DNA from: Ornithinimicrobium sp. CNJ-824
Lineage (GTDB): Bacteria; Actinomycetota; Actinomycetes; Actinomycetales; Dermatophilaceae
DNA: 64,000 nt
NCBI RefSeq assembly: GCF_001942405.1
Contig: NZ_MKKA01000010.1
Coordinates: 1 to 64,000, forward strand
Reading direction: 5' to 3'
In this document: piece by piece, positions 27,331 to 35,554 of the stretch
Position numbering within the stretch: the stretch's first letter is position 1
Layout: each line of letters starts with the position of its first letter
The notes under the pieces: model-generated
Databases searched by the model: none
What the model was told of the DNA's origin: nothing
Seen by the model: the letters and a program-made list of their open reading frames with translations, nothing else
Program-made: the position numbers and the translations under genes

Positions 27331-27403
27331 CCCCCGGCGTGTCGCGCACTGTACGGAGCCGTCGCCCACCAGCCCCCGGCGTGTCACGCACTGTGCAGAG
27401 CCG
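27331..27403. repeat. pair of 31-bp intergenic direct repeats
   Basis: The 31 bases at 27331-27361 recur at 27373-27403 with three mismatches (42-base period), both starting CCCCCGGCGTGTC and ending GAGCCG. A partial GCGTGTCGCG copy follows near 27409. They fill most of the 256-base gap before the small membrane protein. The function is unknown. Confidence 0.6.
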
Positions 27404-27501
27404 TTGTAGCGTGTCGCGTGCCAGAGGCCCGAGGGTGCAGCACGTGACATGTCGCAACCGGCAGGGAGCCTCACCGCTGGTCGGCTATCTGTTGCACAGC
27501 C

Positions 27502-27530
27502 TTGCGGACGACCATGTCCTGTGGAACGGT
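27502..27530 (+). promoter_or_regulatory. promoter for the small membrane protein
   Basis: TTGCGG (27502-27507), 17 bases, then AACGGT (27525-27530) form a plausible -35/-10 pair, with GTG 27538 seven bases further on. Confidence 0.4.
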
Positions 27531-27537
27531 CGGGCCC

Positions 27538-27729
27538 GTGGATGACCTGGCGAGGGGGCGGAGCTCGACCTGGTGGCCCGTGACAGCGTCGGCCGTCGTC
27601 ATCGTGTCCGCTGTGGTCCTCGTCGCTGCCGGTGCCATCGCGTGGTGGCACGGGCTGATCACCGTGGTGCTCGGAGGTGTCTGGTTCGTGCACGAGCTGC
27701 GCCTCCACCGGCAGCGGCGGGGACGGTGA
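27538..27729 (+). CDS. small membrane protein
   Basis: This 63-residue protein has two predicted membrane helices (TASAVVIVSAVVLVAAGAIAW and GLITVVLGGVWFVHEL) and a basic tail RLHRQRRGR. I recognise no family. GTG 27538 is chosen from promoter spacing; ATG 27514 or TTG 27502 in the same frame would add 8 or 12 residues. Its stop overlaps the next gene by four bases (GTGA), so it is translated with the 2'-5' RNA ligase-like gene. Confidence 0.6.
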   Translation: MDDLARGRSSTWWPVTASAVVIVSAVVLVAAGAIAWWHGLITVVLGGVWFVHELRLHRQRRGR

Positions 27730-28306
27730 GCCCGCCCGACACCGGTGCGTCAGCCTGGCGCGGGCACAGCGTGCTCCAGGTGCCGGTCCCGCCGCTGGAG
27801 GGATGGGTCCGCGACCGGACCGCGGCCTACGACCCCGGCTTCGTCTCCGCCGACCCCCGCTTCGTCCACGCCCACGTCACCGCCCTCGGCCCGTTCGTCG
27901 ACGTGCTGGACGACGAGCTCGACGACGACGTGGCCAGCCGGGTCGCCGCCGTCGCCGCGCAGGTGGAGCCGTTCCCCTACCGGCTCGCGCGGGTGGCCAC
28001 CTTCCCCAACGGGATCGTCCACCTCGCGCCCGAGCGGCCGGGCCGTTCGCCCTGCTCACCGCCCTGCTCGTCGCGGAGTTCCCCGACCACCCGCCCTACG
28101 CCGGGGAGTTCGCGCCCGAGCCACACCTGACGCTCGACCTGGTCCACGGCGACGTCACCGAGGAGTCCACCCGGGGCCGGCTCGACGGTCTCCTGCCCGT
28201 CGAAGCCCGGGCGGACGCGCTCGACCTCGCCTGGTGGGAGTCCGGCCGCTGCCGTCTCGTGCGTCGGTGGCTGCTCGGCCGGGGGGCCCGCGACGTGACC
28301 AGCTGA
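27726..28306 (+). CDS. 2'-5' RNA ligase/phosphoesterase family protein (frame break near 28044)
   Basis: This 2H-superfamily protein of about 193 residues has the two HxT motifs HAHVTALGPF and EPHLTLDLV, which form the catalytic pair. The first half is in one frame up to ERPGR. Adding one C in GGGCCGTTCG continues as PGPFALLTALLVAEFPDHPPY to the stop at 28306. Family members ligate or cleave 2'-5' or cyclic phosphate bonds in RNA or nucleotides; the true substrate here is not known. Translation is coupled to the small membrane protein by a GTGA overlap. Confidence 0.8.
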
Positions 28307-28321
28307 GGCGTCCGGACGACG

Positions 28322-28341
28322 TATGATGGTTGCATCATGCA
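28322..28341. promoter_or_regulatory. MarR-type operator nested with the -10 and start codon
   Basis: TATGAT (28322-28327) is a good -10. ATGATG-GTTG-CATCAT (28323-28338) is a perfect inverted repeat, and it overlaps a second palindrome TGCAT-C-ATGCA (28331-28341). ATG 28337 lies inside. MarR repressors bind such sites next to their own start, so autoregulation with the exporter is expected. Confidence 0.6.
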
Positions 28342-28801
28342 CGTATCTGAGCAGCTCGCGCGCGCCTTCGCCTCGATGGGCCGCCTCCTCACCGAGTTCC
28401 AGGGCGACCTCTCGCGCCCGGACTTCTCGGTCCTCGTCCACCTGTCCCACCAGGCGACGGCGGGGAGCCCGTCCGCTCCCGCGACCTGGCCCGGTCGGAG
28501 GGGTTGGACCCCTCGACGATGAGCCGGCGGCTCACATCCCTGGTCGACCGGGGGCTGGTGGCCCGCGAGCCGGACCCGGCCGACGGTCGCGCCTCCCTGC
28601 TCTGCCTCACCGACGAGGGTCGCGATGCGGTCCGCCAGGAGCGGGCCCGACGGGTGGCCCTCGTCACCGACGCCTCGAGGGTTGGGACGACGACGACAGC
28701 CGTGACCTGGCCCGCCTGCTCGGGCAGCTCACCGACAGCCTCGAGACCCGCCGCTCCGAACGCCTCCGCCAGCACCACCGCATACCCCGAGGACCCCGTG
28801 A
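28337..28801 (+). CDS. MarR family transcriptional regulator (frame breaks near 28454, 28674 and probably 28780)
   Basis: This is a winged-helix regulator of about 155 residues. MHVSEQLARAFASMGRLL starts the dimer helices. The DNA-binding part (RDLARSEGLDPSTMSRRLTSL, GLVAREPDPADGRASLLCLT as the wing) becomes continuous when one G is added in CACCAGGCG. One C in GACGCCTCG then joins ALEGWDDDDSRDLARLLGQL. A third missing base near 28780 would end the gene at TGA 28799-28801, overlapping the exporter start by GTGA. It should repress the adjacent drug exporter and itself from the palindromes at its start. Confidence 0.82.
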
Positions 28802-30909
28802 CCACCACCGGAGCCGCGCCCACGGCCGCCACCCCCGAACCCGTTCCCTACCGGATGACGCCCGCGCACCGGCGGGTCTTCGTCGGGCTGATGCTCGGCA
28901 TGTTCGTCGCCTCGATCAGCCAGACGATCGTCGGCCCGGCCATCCCCCGGATCGTCGCCGAGCTGGGGGGTATGGAGCACTACAGCTGGGTGGCGACCGC
29001 GGCCATGCTGGTCTCGGCCATCGTCGTGCCGATCGTGGGCAAGCTGTCCGACATCTTCGGCCGGCGCGGGTTCTACCTTGGCGGGCTGGTCGTCTTCATG
29101 GTGGGCTCGGTGATCTCCGGGCTGGCGCCGAACTTCTGGACGCTCGTCCTCGGCCGGGCGGTGCAGGGCCTGGGCATGGGCACGCTGATGCCGCTGTCCC
29201 AGACCATCATCGGGGACATCATCCCGGCCCGGCAGCGGGGGAAGTACCAGGGCCTCATGGGGGCGGTGTTCGGCGTGACCTCGGTGGCCGGCCCCCTCGC
29301 GGGCGGGCTGATCACCGACGAGCTGGGCTGGCGGTGGCTGTTCTTCGCCGCGCTGCCGGTCGGTGTGGTTGCGGTGGTCGTCATCGCCCGCTTCCTGCAC
29401 CTGGACCACGAGCCGACGCGCGGCAGCATCGACGTGCTGGGCATCGTCACCCTGACCCCGGCGCTCGTGTCGATCCTCCTGGCCACGTCCTGGGGCGGCA
29501 CCACCTACCCGTGGACGTCGGCGCCGGTGCTGGGCCTCTTCGCGGCCGGTGCGGTCCTGCTGGCCGGGTTCGTCCTGGCCGAGCTGCGGGCGGAGAACCC
29601 TCTTCTGCCGCTGGGCCTGTTCCGCAACAGCATCTTCACCTGGGCCAACATCGCCGCCTTCGGCCTGGCGATGGTGATGTTCGGCGCGTTGATCTACGTG
29701 CCGGTCTACGCCCAGGGCGTGCTCGGCGCCGGGGCGACCGAGTCCGGCCTGATCCTCATGCCGATGATGCTCGGGATGATCGTCGTGGGGATCCTCTCCG
29801 GCCTGCTCATCACCCGGACCGGCCGCTACAAGGAGCTCATGCTGCTGGGCACGGTCGTCACCGGGGTGGGCCTGTGGCTGCTGACCCGGCTCACCGTGGA
29901 GTCCTGGGAGTGGACGATGACCGCGGCGATCGCGGTCATGGGCACCGGCCTGGGGATGGCGATGCAGCAGTACACCCTCGTCGTCCAGAACGCGGTCTCC
30001 CGGGCCGACCTGGGCGTCGGCACCGCGACCCTGCAGTTCTTCCGCAACGTCGGCAACACGGTCGGGATCGCCGTCTTCGGCTCGGTCATGACGGCCGGGA
30101 TGGCGTCGGCGATCGCGGGGCACCTGCCGGCCGAGATGGCGTCGCGGGCGGCCGAGCTGGGGCAGATCGACGCCGGGGCGGCGTTAGACCCGGCGGCGAC
30201 GGAGGGGCTGCCGCCGGAGGTGCTGGAGGCGGTGCGCCGGGGGCTGGCCGACCAGCTGCACGACGTGTTCGTCCTCGGCCTGCCGATCATCGTCGTGGTC
30301 TTCTTCGCCACCCTGGCCATCCGGGCGATCCCGTTGCGGGAGACGGTCGGCACGCCGGAGGAGGCCCAGCGGGAGTACCTCGACACGATGGCCCAGAGCG
30401 CGCCGTCGAAGGGCTACGTGCCGAGCCTGCGCGAGGGGGACGTCGGCGCCCGGACCCGGGAGCGGGTGCTGGGCCTGCAGCTGGCGATGATCGCCCGGCA
30501 GGCCGGTGCCGCGGAGCGGCCGCTGCTCACCCGGGCCGTGGCCGAGGTCGGCCAGGGCGACCTGGAGCGGGGCCGGTGCCTGCTCGACCGGGCGGCGCTC
30601 ATGCTGACCAGCGACGACCAGGAGGAGGCGGCCGCCGGCGAGCGGTTCGCCGTCGAGCTGGCCCGGCGGGCCGACCAGGAGGGCGGGCTGCTGAGCGCCG
30701 AGCTGCGGCAGGAGCTGGCGGTGCAGGCCGCGGCCGCCGCCCGCAACCGCGACGAGGTGCTCTCGACCATCGAGCCGAGCGTGGAGGAGCGGCACGCGGC
30801 CGTCGACCTCGACAAGGTGCGGCAGGCGGCCGCCGAGCTGTCGACCGCCCTGCTCGTGGACCTGGGCCGCCCGGTCGAGACCGTCGGCTCGTCCGGCCGG
30901 GGGGAGTAG
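28798..30909 (+). CDS. DHA2-type MFS multidrug exporter with long cytosolic tail
   Basis: This is a 703-residue, fourteen-helix MFS exporter. LDIFGRRG-like loop KLSDIFGRRGFYLGG, motif C GAVFGVTSVAGPLAGGLITD and GWRWLFFAALPVG are standard for EmrB/QacA-like pumps, which use the proton gradient to expel drugs. The last helix ends near residue 510. About 175 further residues (from IPLRETVGTPEEAQREYLDT to the end) are soluble, alanine- and glutamate-rich and helical, which is unusual for the family. It is paired with a MarR regulator by an overlapping GTG start and is intact. Confidence 0.88.
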   Translation: MTTTGAAPTAATPEPVPYRMTPAHRRVFVGLMLGMFVASISQTIVGPAIPRIVAELGGMEHYSWVATAAMLVSAIVVPIVGKLSDIFGRRGFYLGGLVVFMVGSVISGLAPNFWTLVLGRAVQGLGMGTLMPLSQTIIGDIIPARQRGKYQGLMGAVFGVTSVAGPLAGGLITDELGWRWLFFAALPVGVVAVVVIARFLHLDHEPTRGSIDVLGIVTLTPALVSILLATSWGGTTYPWTSAPVLGLFAAGAVLLAGFVLAELRAENPLLPLGLFRNSIFTWANIAAFGLAMVMFGALIYVPVYAQGVLGAGATESGLILMPMMLGMIVVGILSGLLITRTGRYKELMLLGTVVTGVGLWLLTRLTVESWEWTMTAAIAVMGTGLGMAMQQYTLVVQNAVSRADLGVGTATLQFFRNVGNTVGIAVFGSVMTAGMASAIAGHLPAEMASRAAELGQIDAGAALDPAATEGLPPEVLEAVRRGLADQLHDVFVLGLPIIVVVFFATLAIRAIPLRETVGTPEEAQREYLDTMAQSAPSKGYVPSLREGDVGARTRERVLGLQLAMIARQAGAAERPLLTRAVAEVGQGDLERGRCLLDRAALMLTSDDQEEAAAGERFAVELARRADQEGGLLSAELRQELAVQAAAAARNRDEVLSTIEPSVEERHAAVDLDKVRQAAAELSTALLVDLGRPVETVGSSGRGE

Positions 30910-31052
30910 ACGTCGTCGGGGGGTCTCGGCCGACGAGTCGTGGCCCTGGTGGGGGCCACAACTGGTCACGCGGCCGGGAGCGCCCCCCGGCCGACGCGCC
31001 CCCCGGCCGATGCGCCGGCGCCGGCCGACGCGCGGGCAGCGCCCCGGGAGGC

Positions 31053-31403
31053 TCAGGCCTCCTTGGCGCCGGAGAACTCCAGGAAGGCGTCCATCGCGCG
31101 CGGGCCGTAGACGGTCGCGGGGCCGCCGGCCATGAGGATAGCGACGCCGATGGTCTCGGCGGCCTGCTCGGCCGTGGCTCCGGCGCGGGCCGCACCGCGG
31201 GCGTGGCTGGCGATGCAGCCGTCGCACTGGGTGGCCACGGAGATGCCCAGGGCGATGAGCTCCTTGGTGGCGGTGCTCAGCTCGCCCTCGGCCAGGGCCG
31301 CCTTGTGGGTGGCGGCGAACCCGGCGTAGACGTCCGGGATGCGCGAGCGCAGGTCGCGGGCGGGGGCCTTGAGGCCGTCGAGGACGTGGGCGCCGTGGGA
31401 CAT
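31053..31403 (-). CDS. carboxymuconolactone decarboxylase/AhpD-like protein
   Basis: This 116-residue all-helical protein has the peroxidatic motif CDGCIASHARGA (Cys-x2-Cys-x3-His) preceded by KELIALGISVATQ, characteristic of AhpD-like alkylhydroperoxidases. Such proteins pass electrons through the Cys pair to reduce peroxides or adaptor proteins. ATG 31403 has a clear GAGGAG site. Upstream is a palindrome of the CsoR-family style at 31431-31448, so the gene is probably induced by a metal, persulfide or aldehyde-type signal rather than by OxyR. Confidence 0.88.
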   Translation of the reverse strand: MSHGAHVLDGLKAPARDLRSRIPDVYAGFAATHKAALAEGELSTATKELIALGISVATQCDGCIASHARGAARAGATAEQAAETIGVAILMAGGPATVYGPRAMDAFLEFSGAKEA

Positions 31404-31430
31404 GGAACTCCTCGTTGAACGGATTGACGT

Positions 31431-31448
31431 GATACCCCCAAGGGTATC
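31431..31448. promoter_or_regulatory. CsoR-family-like operator upstream of the AhpD-like gene
   Basis: GATACCC (31431-31437) and GGGTATC (31442-31448) are inverted around CCAA. On the minus strand the site contains TACCCT as a likely -10, about 35 bases before ATG 31403. It shares the ATACCC/GGGTAT pattern with the site at 10084-10105. Confidence 0.5.
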
Positions 31449-31501
31449 GCCCAGGTGAGTTCGCACCAAAGACGGCGGAGGCCGGGCCGGCCGAGACGGC
31501 A

Positions 31502-31507
31502 TACCCT
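31502..31507 (+). promoter_or_regulatory. -10 element TACCCT, leaderless promoter of the histidine kinase
   Basis: TACCCT lies six bases before ATG 31514 and no ribosome site intervenes. Confidence 0.5.
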
Positions 31508-31513
31508 CGCTCC

Positions 31514-32722
31514 ATGCAGGACTTCCACCTCCCCACGGCCATCGTCGTGGCGGGCGCCTTCCTCGTCCTGCACGTCGTGCTGTGGCTGCGCCGCCGGCGG
31601 GAGGCCCGGGGGTTCCTCTCCGAGGCGGACCGGATCACCTACGAGACGCTGCGGACCGGGTCCCAGGCGGGGCGGCACCTGCGGTCCGGCCTGACGGGCG
31701 AGCACGCCGGCCGGGCGGCCCGGCACCTGCGCCTCATGCTCGGGGCGTCCGGGCTGGCGCTGTGCGACGGCCACCAGCTGCTCACCTGGTCCGGGCACGG
31801 GGAGCACCACTCCGGCCAGGCGGTCGACCACTCCCGCCGGGTGCTGGACACCGGTGACGTCGTCGTCCTCGACCGCGACGACCTGCCCTGCGCCGACCCC
31901 GAGTGCGACGTCCGGGCCGGGGTGGTCGCCCCGCTCGTCGTCGAGGACCGGGTCGTGGGCACGGTCGCGGCCTACGCCGAGCGGCCCTCCGCCGGGCTGG
32001 CCCGCGCCACCGAGCAGCTCGCCACCTGGGTCAGCGGCCAGCTCGAGCTCGGCGAGCTGGACCGGGAGCGCACCCGGGCCATGGAGGCCGAGCTGCGCAG
32101 CCTGCGGGCCCAGATCAGCCCGCACTTCATCTACAACTCCCTCGGCGCGATCGCCTCCTTCGTGCGGACCGACCCCGACCGGGCCCGCGAGCTGCTGCTG
32201 GAGTTCGCCGACTTCACCCGCTACGCCCTGCGGCGCGGCGGGGCCTTCACCACCCTGGCCGACGAGCTGCGCAACATCGAGCGCTACCTCGTGCTCGAGC
32301 AGGCGCGCTTCGGCGAGCGGCTCCAGGTCCACCTCCTCGTCGCGCCCGAGGTGCTCACCGTGGCCGTGCCCTTCCTGGCCGTGCAGCCCCTCGTGGAGAA
32401 CGCCGTCCGCCACGGGCTGGCGGCCAAGGAGGACGTCGGCACGGTGACGATCACCGCCACCGACCTGGGCGACCTGGCCGAGATCACCATCGAGGACGAC
32501 GGGGTCGGCTCCGACCCCGAGCTGGTCCAGCGGGCGCTCGACGGCGACACGGCGGCCGACGGCAAGGACACCGACAGCGTGGGCCTGGGCAACGTCGACG
32601 CCCGACTCCGGCAGGTCTACGGCGACGACCACGGCCTCGTGGTCGAGACGGCCCCCGGGCTGGGCACCAAGGTCTCCTTCCGGGTGCCCAAGTACGCCCC
32701 CGGCGTGCACGTGGCCGGATGA
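31514..32722 (+). CDS. LytS/YpdA-type sensor histidine kinase
   Basis: This is a 402-residue kinase with one N-terminal membrane helix (IVVAGAFLVLHVVLWL), a GAF-like sensory domain (about residues 65-180, with Cys in LPCADPECDVRAG), and the His_kinase core. The phosphorylated His is in LRAQISPHFIYNSLGAI and the ATP site uses PLVENAVRHGL and IEDDGVGSD with GLGNVDARL. It overlaps the next gene by ATGA, and a LytTR response regulator follows. Close by is an acetate/pyruvate-type symporter, the usual target of YpdAB/BtsSR-like systems, so carboxylate sensing is a reasonable inference. Confidence 0.9.
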   Translation: MQDFHLPTAIVVAGAFLVLHVVLWLRRRREARGFLSEADRITYETLRTGSQAGRHLRSGLTGEHAGRAARHLRLMLGASGLALCDGHQLLTWSGHGEHHSGQAVDHSRRVLDTGDVVVLDRDDLPCADPECDVRAGVVAPLVVEDRVVGTVAAYAERPSAGLARATEQLATWVSGQLELGELDRERTRAMEAELRSLRAQISPHFIYNSLGAIASFVRTDPDRARELLLEFADFTRYALRRGGAFTTLADELRNIERYLVLEQARFGERLQVHLLVAPEVLTVAVPFLAVQPLVENAVRHGLAAKEDVGTVTITATDLGDLAEITIEDDGVGSDPELVQRALDGDTAADGKDTDSVGLGNVDARLRQVYGDDHGLVVETAPGLGTKVSFRVPKYAPGVHVAG

Positions 32723-33269
32723 GGCCCTGGCTGACGACCCTGATCGCGACCGTCCTCGCGGCGCTGGTGACGTGGGTGGCCGTCAGTCTCGACGTGGTGG
32801 TCGACCCGCGGGTCGACGAGGTGGCACCGGTGGACGCGGCCTACGTCATCGGTCCGGTGGAGACCCGGATCGAGGAGGCGCTCGCCGTCATGGACACCGG
32901 CGTCGCCCCCGTGCTGCTGGCCACGACCTCGGTCAACGCCGACACCGGCGAGCACTACGCGACCGACCACTGCCGCCTGCGCACGGCCACCTACCGGGTC
33001 GAGTGCGTCCTGCCCGAGCCGTACACCACCCGCGGGGAGGCCCGGGTCCTGGGCGCCCGGGTCGCGGAGCACGGCTGGGACCGGGTCGCGGTGATGACCA
33101 GCACGCCGCACGCGGCGCGCACCCGGATGCTCATGGAACGGTGCACCGACGCGACGTGCTCGTCTGGACGACCGACGCCGGCACGGACCGGAGCCTGCGG
33201 GGCTGGGCGCAGGCCGTGGTCTACCAGTCGGGCGCCTGGGTCAAGGCCCAGCTCCTGCGCGGCTGCTGA
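32719..33269 (+). CDS. YdcF/ElyC-like DUF218 domain protein (frame break near 33150)
   Basis: This membrane-anchored protein of about 183 residues has an N-terminal helix (WLTTLIATVLAALVTWVAVSL) and a Rossmann-like domain with DAAYVIGPVETRIEEAL, YTTRGEARVLGARVAEHGW and VMTSTPHAARTRMLMERC, the DUF218/YdcF pattern. One C missing in ACCGACGCGACG splits the C-terminal part; restored, it reads RDVLVWTTDAGTDRSLRGW. The exact reaction of the family is not established; relatives affect envelope precursor lipids. It lies between kinase and regulator, overlapping the kinase by four bases. Confidence 0.72.
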
Positions 33270-33319
33270 CACCGGCCCCGCCGCCCCGGTGCCTCCTCCG
33301 CCGCACGGAGGGCGCCTCC

Positions 33320-33325
33320 TACGAT
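33320..33325 (+). promoter_or_regulatory. -10 element TACGAT, leaderless promoter of the response regulator
   Basis: TACGAT is followed by six bases and ATG 33332, so the regulator can be expressed separately from the kinase. Confidence 0.5.
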
Positions 33326-33331
33326 GAGGTC

Positions 33332-34143
33332 ATGCGCGCCCTCGTCGTCGACGACGAACCGCCCGCCCTCTCCGAGCTGACCTACCTCCTCGAGCAGGAC
33401 GGCCGGTTCGACGTCGTGGTCGCCGCCTCCTCGGGCACCGACGCGCTGCGGGCGCTGGACGCCGGCGACGTCGACGTCGTCTTCTCCGACATCTCCATGC
33501 CCGGGCTCGACGGGATGGAGCTGGCGCGCATCATCGCCCGGTTCGCCCGCCGCCCGCAGGTCGTCTTCGTCACCGCCCACGAGGAGCACGCCGTCGACGC
33601 CTTCGCCGTGCAGGCCACGGACTACGTGATGAAGCCGGTCTCCCCGTCCCGGCTCGCCCGGGCGGTCGACCGGGTGGTGGAGGGTATGACGTCCGCGCCC
33701 CCGCGGACGCGCGCGCCGAGCCGGGGGCCCCCGGGGAGGTGGCCGTGGCCGACGGGCCGACGGCCTCGCCGAGGGAGACGGGTCCCGCGCCGACCGTCCC
33801 GGACGAACGGATCGCGGTCGAGCTCGGCGGGGTGACCCGGTTCGTTCTGCGGTCGACCATCCGCTACGTCCAGGCCCAGGGCGACTACGCCCGGCTGTTC
33901 ACCGCGACCGGCTCCCACCTGGTCCGGGTCCCGCTGAGCACGCTGGAGGAACGGTGGACCGACGCCGGGTTCGTCCGCATCCACCGCTCGACCCTCGTCT
34001 CTCTGGCCCACGTCGCCGAGGTGCGGCAGAGCCAGGGACGGGTGTCCCTCGTGCTGGCCCCGGACGGGACCGAGCTGCAGGTGGCCCGCCGGCACACCCG
34101 GGACGTCCGTGAGCGCATCCTCGCCCGCGGCCCCCGGCCCTGA
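33332..34143 (+). CDS. LytTR-family response regulator (frame break near 33703)
   Basis: This regulator of about 270 residues has a receiver domain (DDEPPALSEL acidic pocket, phospho-Asp in VVFSDISMPGLDG, Thr in VTAHEE, Lys in DYVMKPVS), a linker, and a LytTR DNA-binding domain (VTRFVLRSTIRYVQAQGDYARLFT, FVRIHRSTLVSLAHVAEV). The break lies in the linker; one G restored in CCCCCGCGGACG gives ADARAEPGAPGEVAVADGP. LytTR regulators bind paired direct repeats. Likely targets are the neighbouring symporter and acetyl-CoA synthetase genes, but I did not find a convincing repeat pair. Confidence 0.88.
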
Positions 34144-34146
34144 CGG

Positions 34147-35427
34147 TCAGCGCCGGCGCACGTCGACGAACCGGACCTTGCTCCCCGGTGCCGTCGGCAT
34201 CCGGTCCAGGGGGTAGGACAGGTCCTGCTCGGGCAGGTTCGCCTCCAGCCGGGACAGCTCGGCGGCGGTGAGCGCCAGCAGCCCCACCGTCACCAGCTCC
34301 CCGGGGCAGCGGTGGCCGGTCTCCGGACGGCCTCCGCCCTGGGGCAGGAAGTGGTCCGACCAGGCCAGGTCGGCGCCCTCCCCGGTGAAGCGCTCCGGGT
34401 CGAAGCGGTCCGGCTCGTGCCAGTGCTCGGCGTCGCGGTCGGTCCCGAAGATGTCGACGAGCACCCGGTCGCCGGCCGCGACCCGGGCTCCCTCGAACTC
34501 CAGGTCGTGCCGCGCGACGGCCGGCAGCACCGGCACGAAGGGGTAGTAGCGGCGCACCTCCTGGGCGACCGCCGTGGCGTAGGGCCCGTCGACCGTGGTC
34601 CCGCGGGCGAGGACCTCCTCGCTGACCCGTTCGCGCACGTCCGGGTGCTCGTGGAAGGCCAGCGCCAGGAACGCGGCGAACCGGGCGACCGCGATCGTCG
34701 GCCGGACCACGTTCTGGATCTCCACGGCGGCCAGATGGTCCGACAGCGGCTGTCCGTCCAGCTCGCGGTGGGCCAGGACCAGGTCGAGGGCGCTGCCGGG
34801 ACGCACCGGCACCTCGCCGGCCCGTGCCCTGCGCACGTGCTCCTCGAACCAGCGGTCGCACTGGCGCCGCCGGACCTTCTGCAGCACGTAGGCGGGCCCG
34901 AGCACGGCGAAGCCGTCGACGATCTGCGCCTCCCACCGGGACAGCCGGGTCAGGGTCTCCTCGTCGGCCTCGATCCCGGCCCAGCGCATGATCGACCGGC
35001 CGTAGACGTCCACCGCGGCGTCGTACACGGTGCCGCCCTCGCCGGCCACCCACTCCCGGTCGATGTATGCCGCCCACTCCCGCCGTGCGTCGGCCATCAG
35101 CTCGCGCAGCGCGTCGGGGTCCATCGCGGCCCGGACGAAGATCGCCTTGCGGTTGCGGTGCGCCTCGCCGTCCATCCCGTGCAGCGACCCCTTGCCGAAC
35201 AGGCCGCCGCCGATGATGGCCGGCATGGCACCGGTGCGCTGCATCCGGTCGGTGTCGTAGAACAGGCGCACCCCCTCCGCCCCGCGGACCACGAGGGCGG
35301 GCGAGCCGAGCAGCCTCATCGGGGCCCGCCGGGCCGAGCCGGGGCGCACCGCCGGCCCGAGCAGCCGGTCGGTGAAGCGGTAGCCCTTGCTCACGAGCCC
35401 GATCGTGCGGTCCTTGAGGTCTGCCAT
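34147..35427 (-). CDS. CYP152-like cytochrome P450 peroxygenase
   Basis: This is a 426-residue P450. The heme-ligand loop QGGGRPETGHRCPGE (Cys about residue 365) and the motif NVVRPTIAVARFAAF, where the Arg-Pro replaces the usual acid-alcohol pair, match CYP152 fatty-acid hydroxylases/decarboxylases. In that family the substrate carboxylate binds this Arg and hydrogen peroxide is used directly, so no reductase is needed. EEVRRYYPFVP-like QEVRRYYPFVPVLP carries the conserved Glu-x2-Arg. The large catalase is 8 kb away. ATG 35427 follows a minus-strand GACGAT (35434-35439) by six bases. Confidence 0.88.
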   Translation of the reverse strand: MADLKDRTIGLVSKGYRFTDRLLGPAVRPGSARRAPMRLLGSPALVVRGAEGVRLFYDTDRMQRTGAMPAIIGGGLFGKGSLHGMDGEAHRNRKAIFVRAAMDPDALRELMADARREWAAYIDREWVAGEGGTVYDAAVDVYGRSIMRWAGIEADEETLTRLSRWEAQIVDGFAVLGPAYVLQKVRRRQCDRWFEEHVRRARAGEVPVRPGSALDLVLAHRELDGQPLSDHLAAVEIQNVVRPTIAVARFAAFLALAFHEHPDVRERVSEEVLARGTTVDGPYATAVAQEVRRYYPFVPVLPAVARHDLEFEGARVAAGDRVLVDIFGTDRDAEHWHEPDRFDPERFTGEGADLAWSDHFLPQGGGRPETGHRCPGELVTVGLLALTAAELSRLEANLPEQDLSYPLDRMPTAPGSKVRFVDVRRR

Positions 35428-35470
35428 GGCCCCATCGTCGCCCACCCCACCCGGTGTCGCAGGTCGGGCG

Positions 35471-35476
35471 TAGCCT
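35471..35476 (+). promoter_or_regulatory. -10 element TAGCCT before the DUF485 gene
   Basis: TAGCCT ends seven bases before ATG 35484. That ATG opens a 24-codon frame whose stop overlaps GTG 35555, so it is either a coupled leader peptide or the true N-terminus of the DUF485 protein split by one missing base. Confidence 0.4.
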
Positions 35477-35554
35477 GCCCACCATGCCGACCCCGTCGTC
35501 CCCGCCCCCGGACGGACCGGCGCGCCGGCGCGACGGCATACCTCCCGGGTCCGG

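Noticed and set aside
26357-27403. The short direct repeats as a CRISPR array
   Set aside because: Only two to three copies are present, spacers are absent or about 11 bases, and there are no cas genes.
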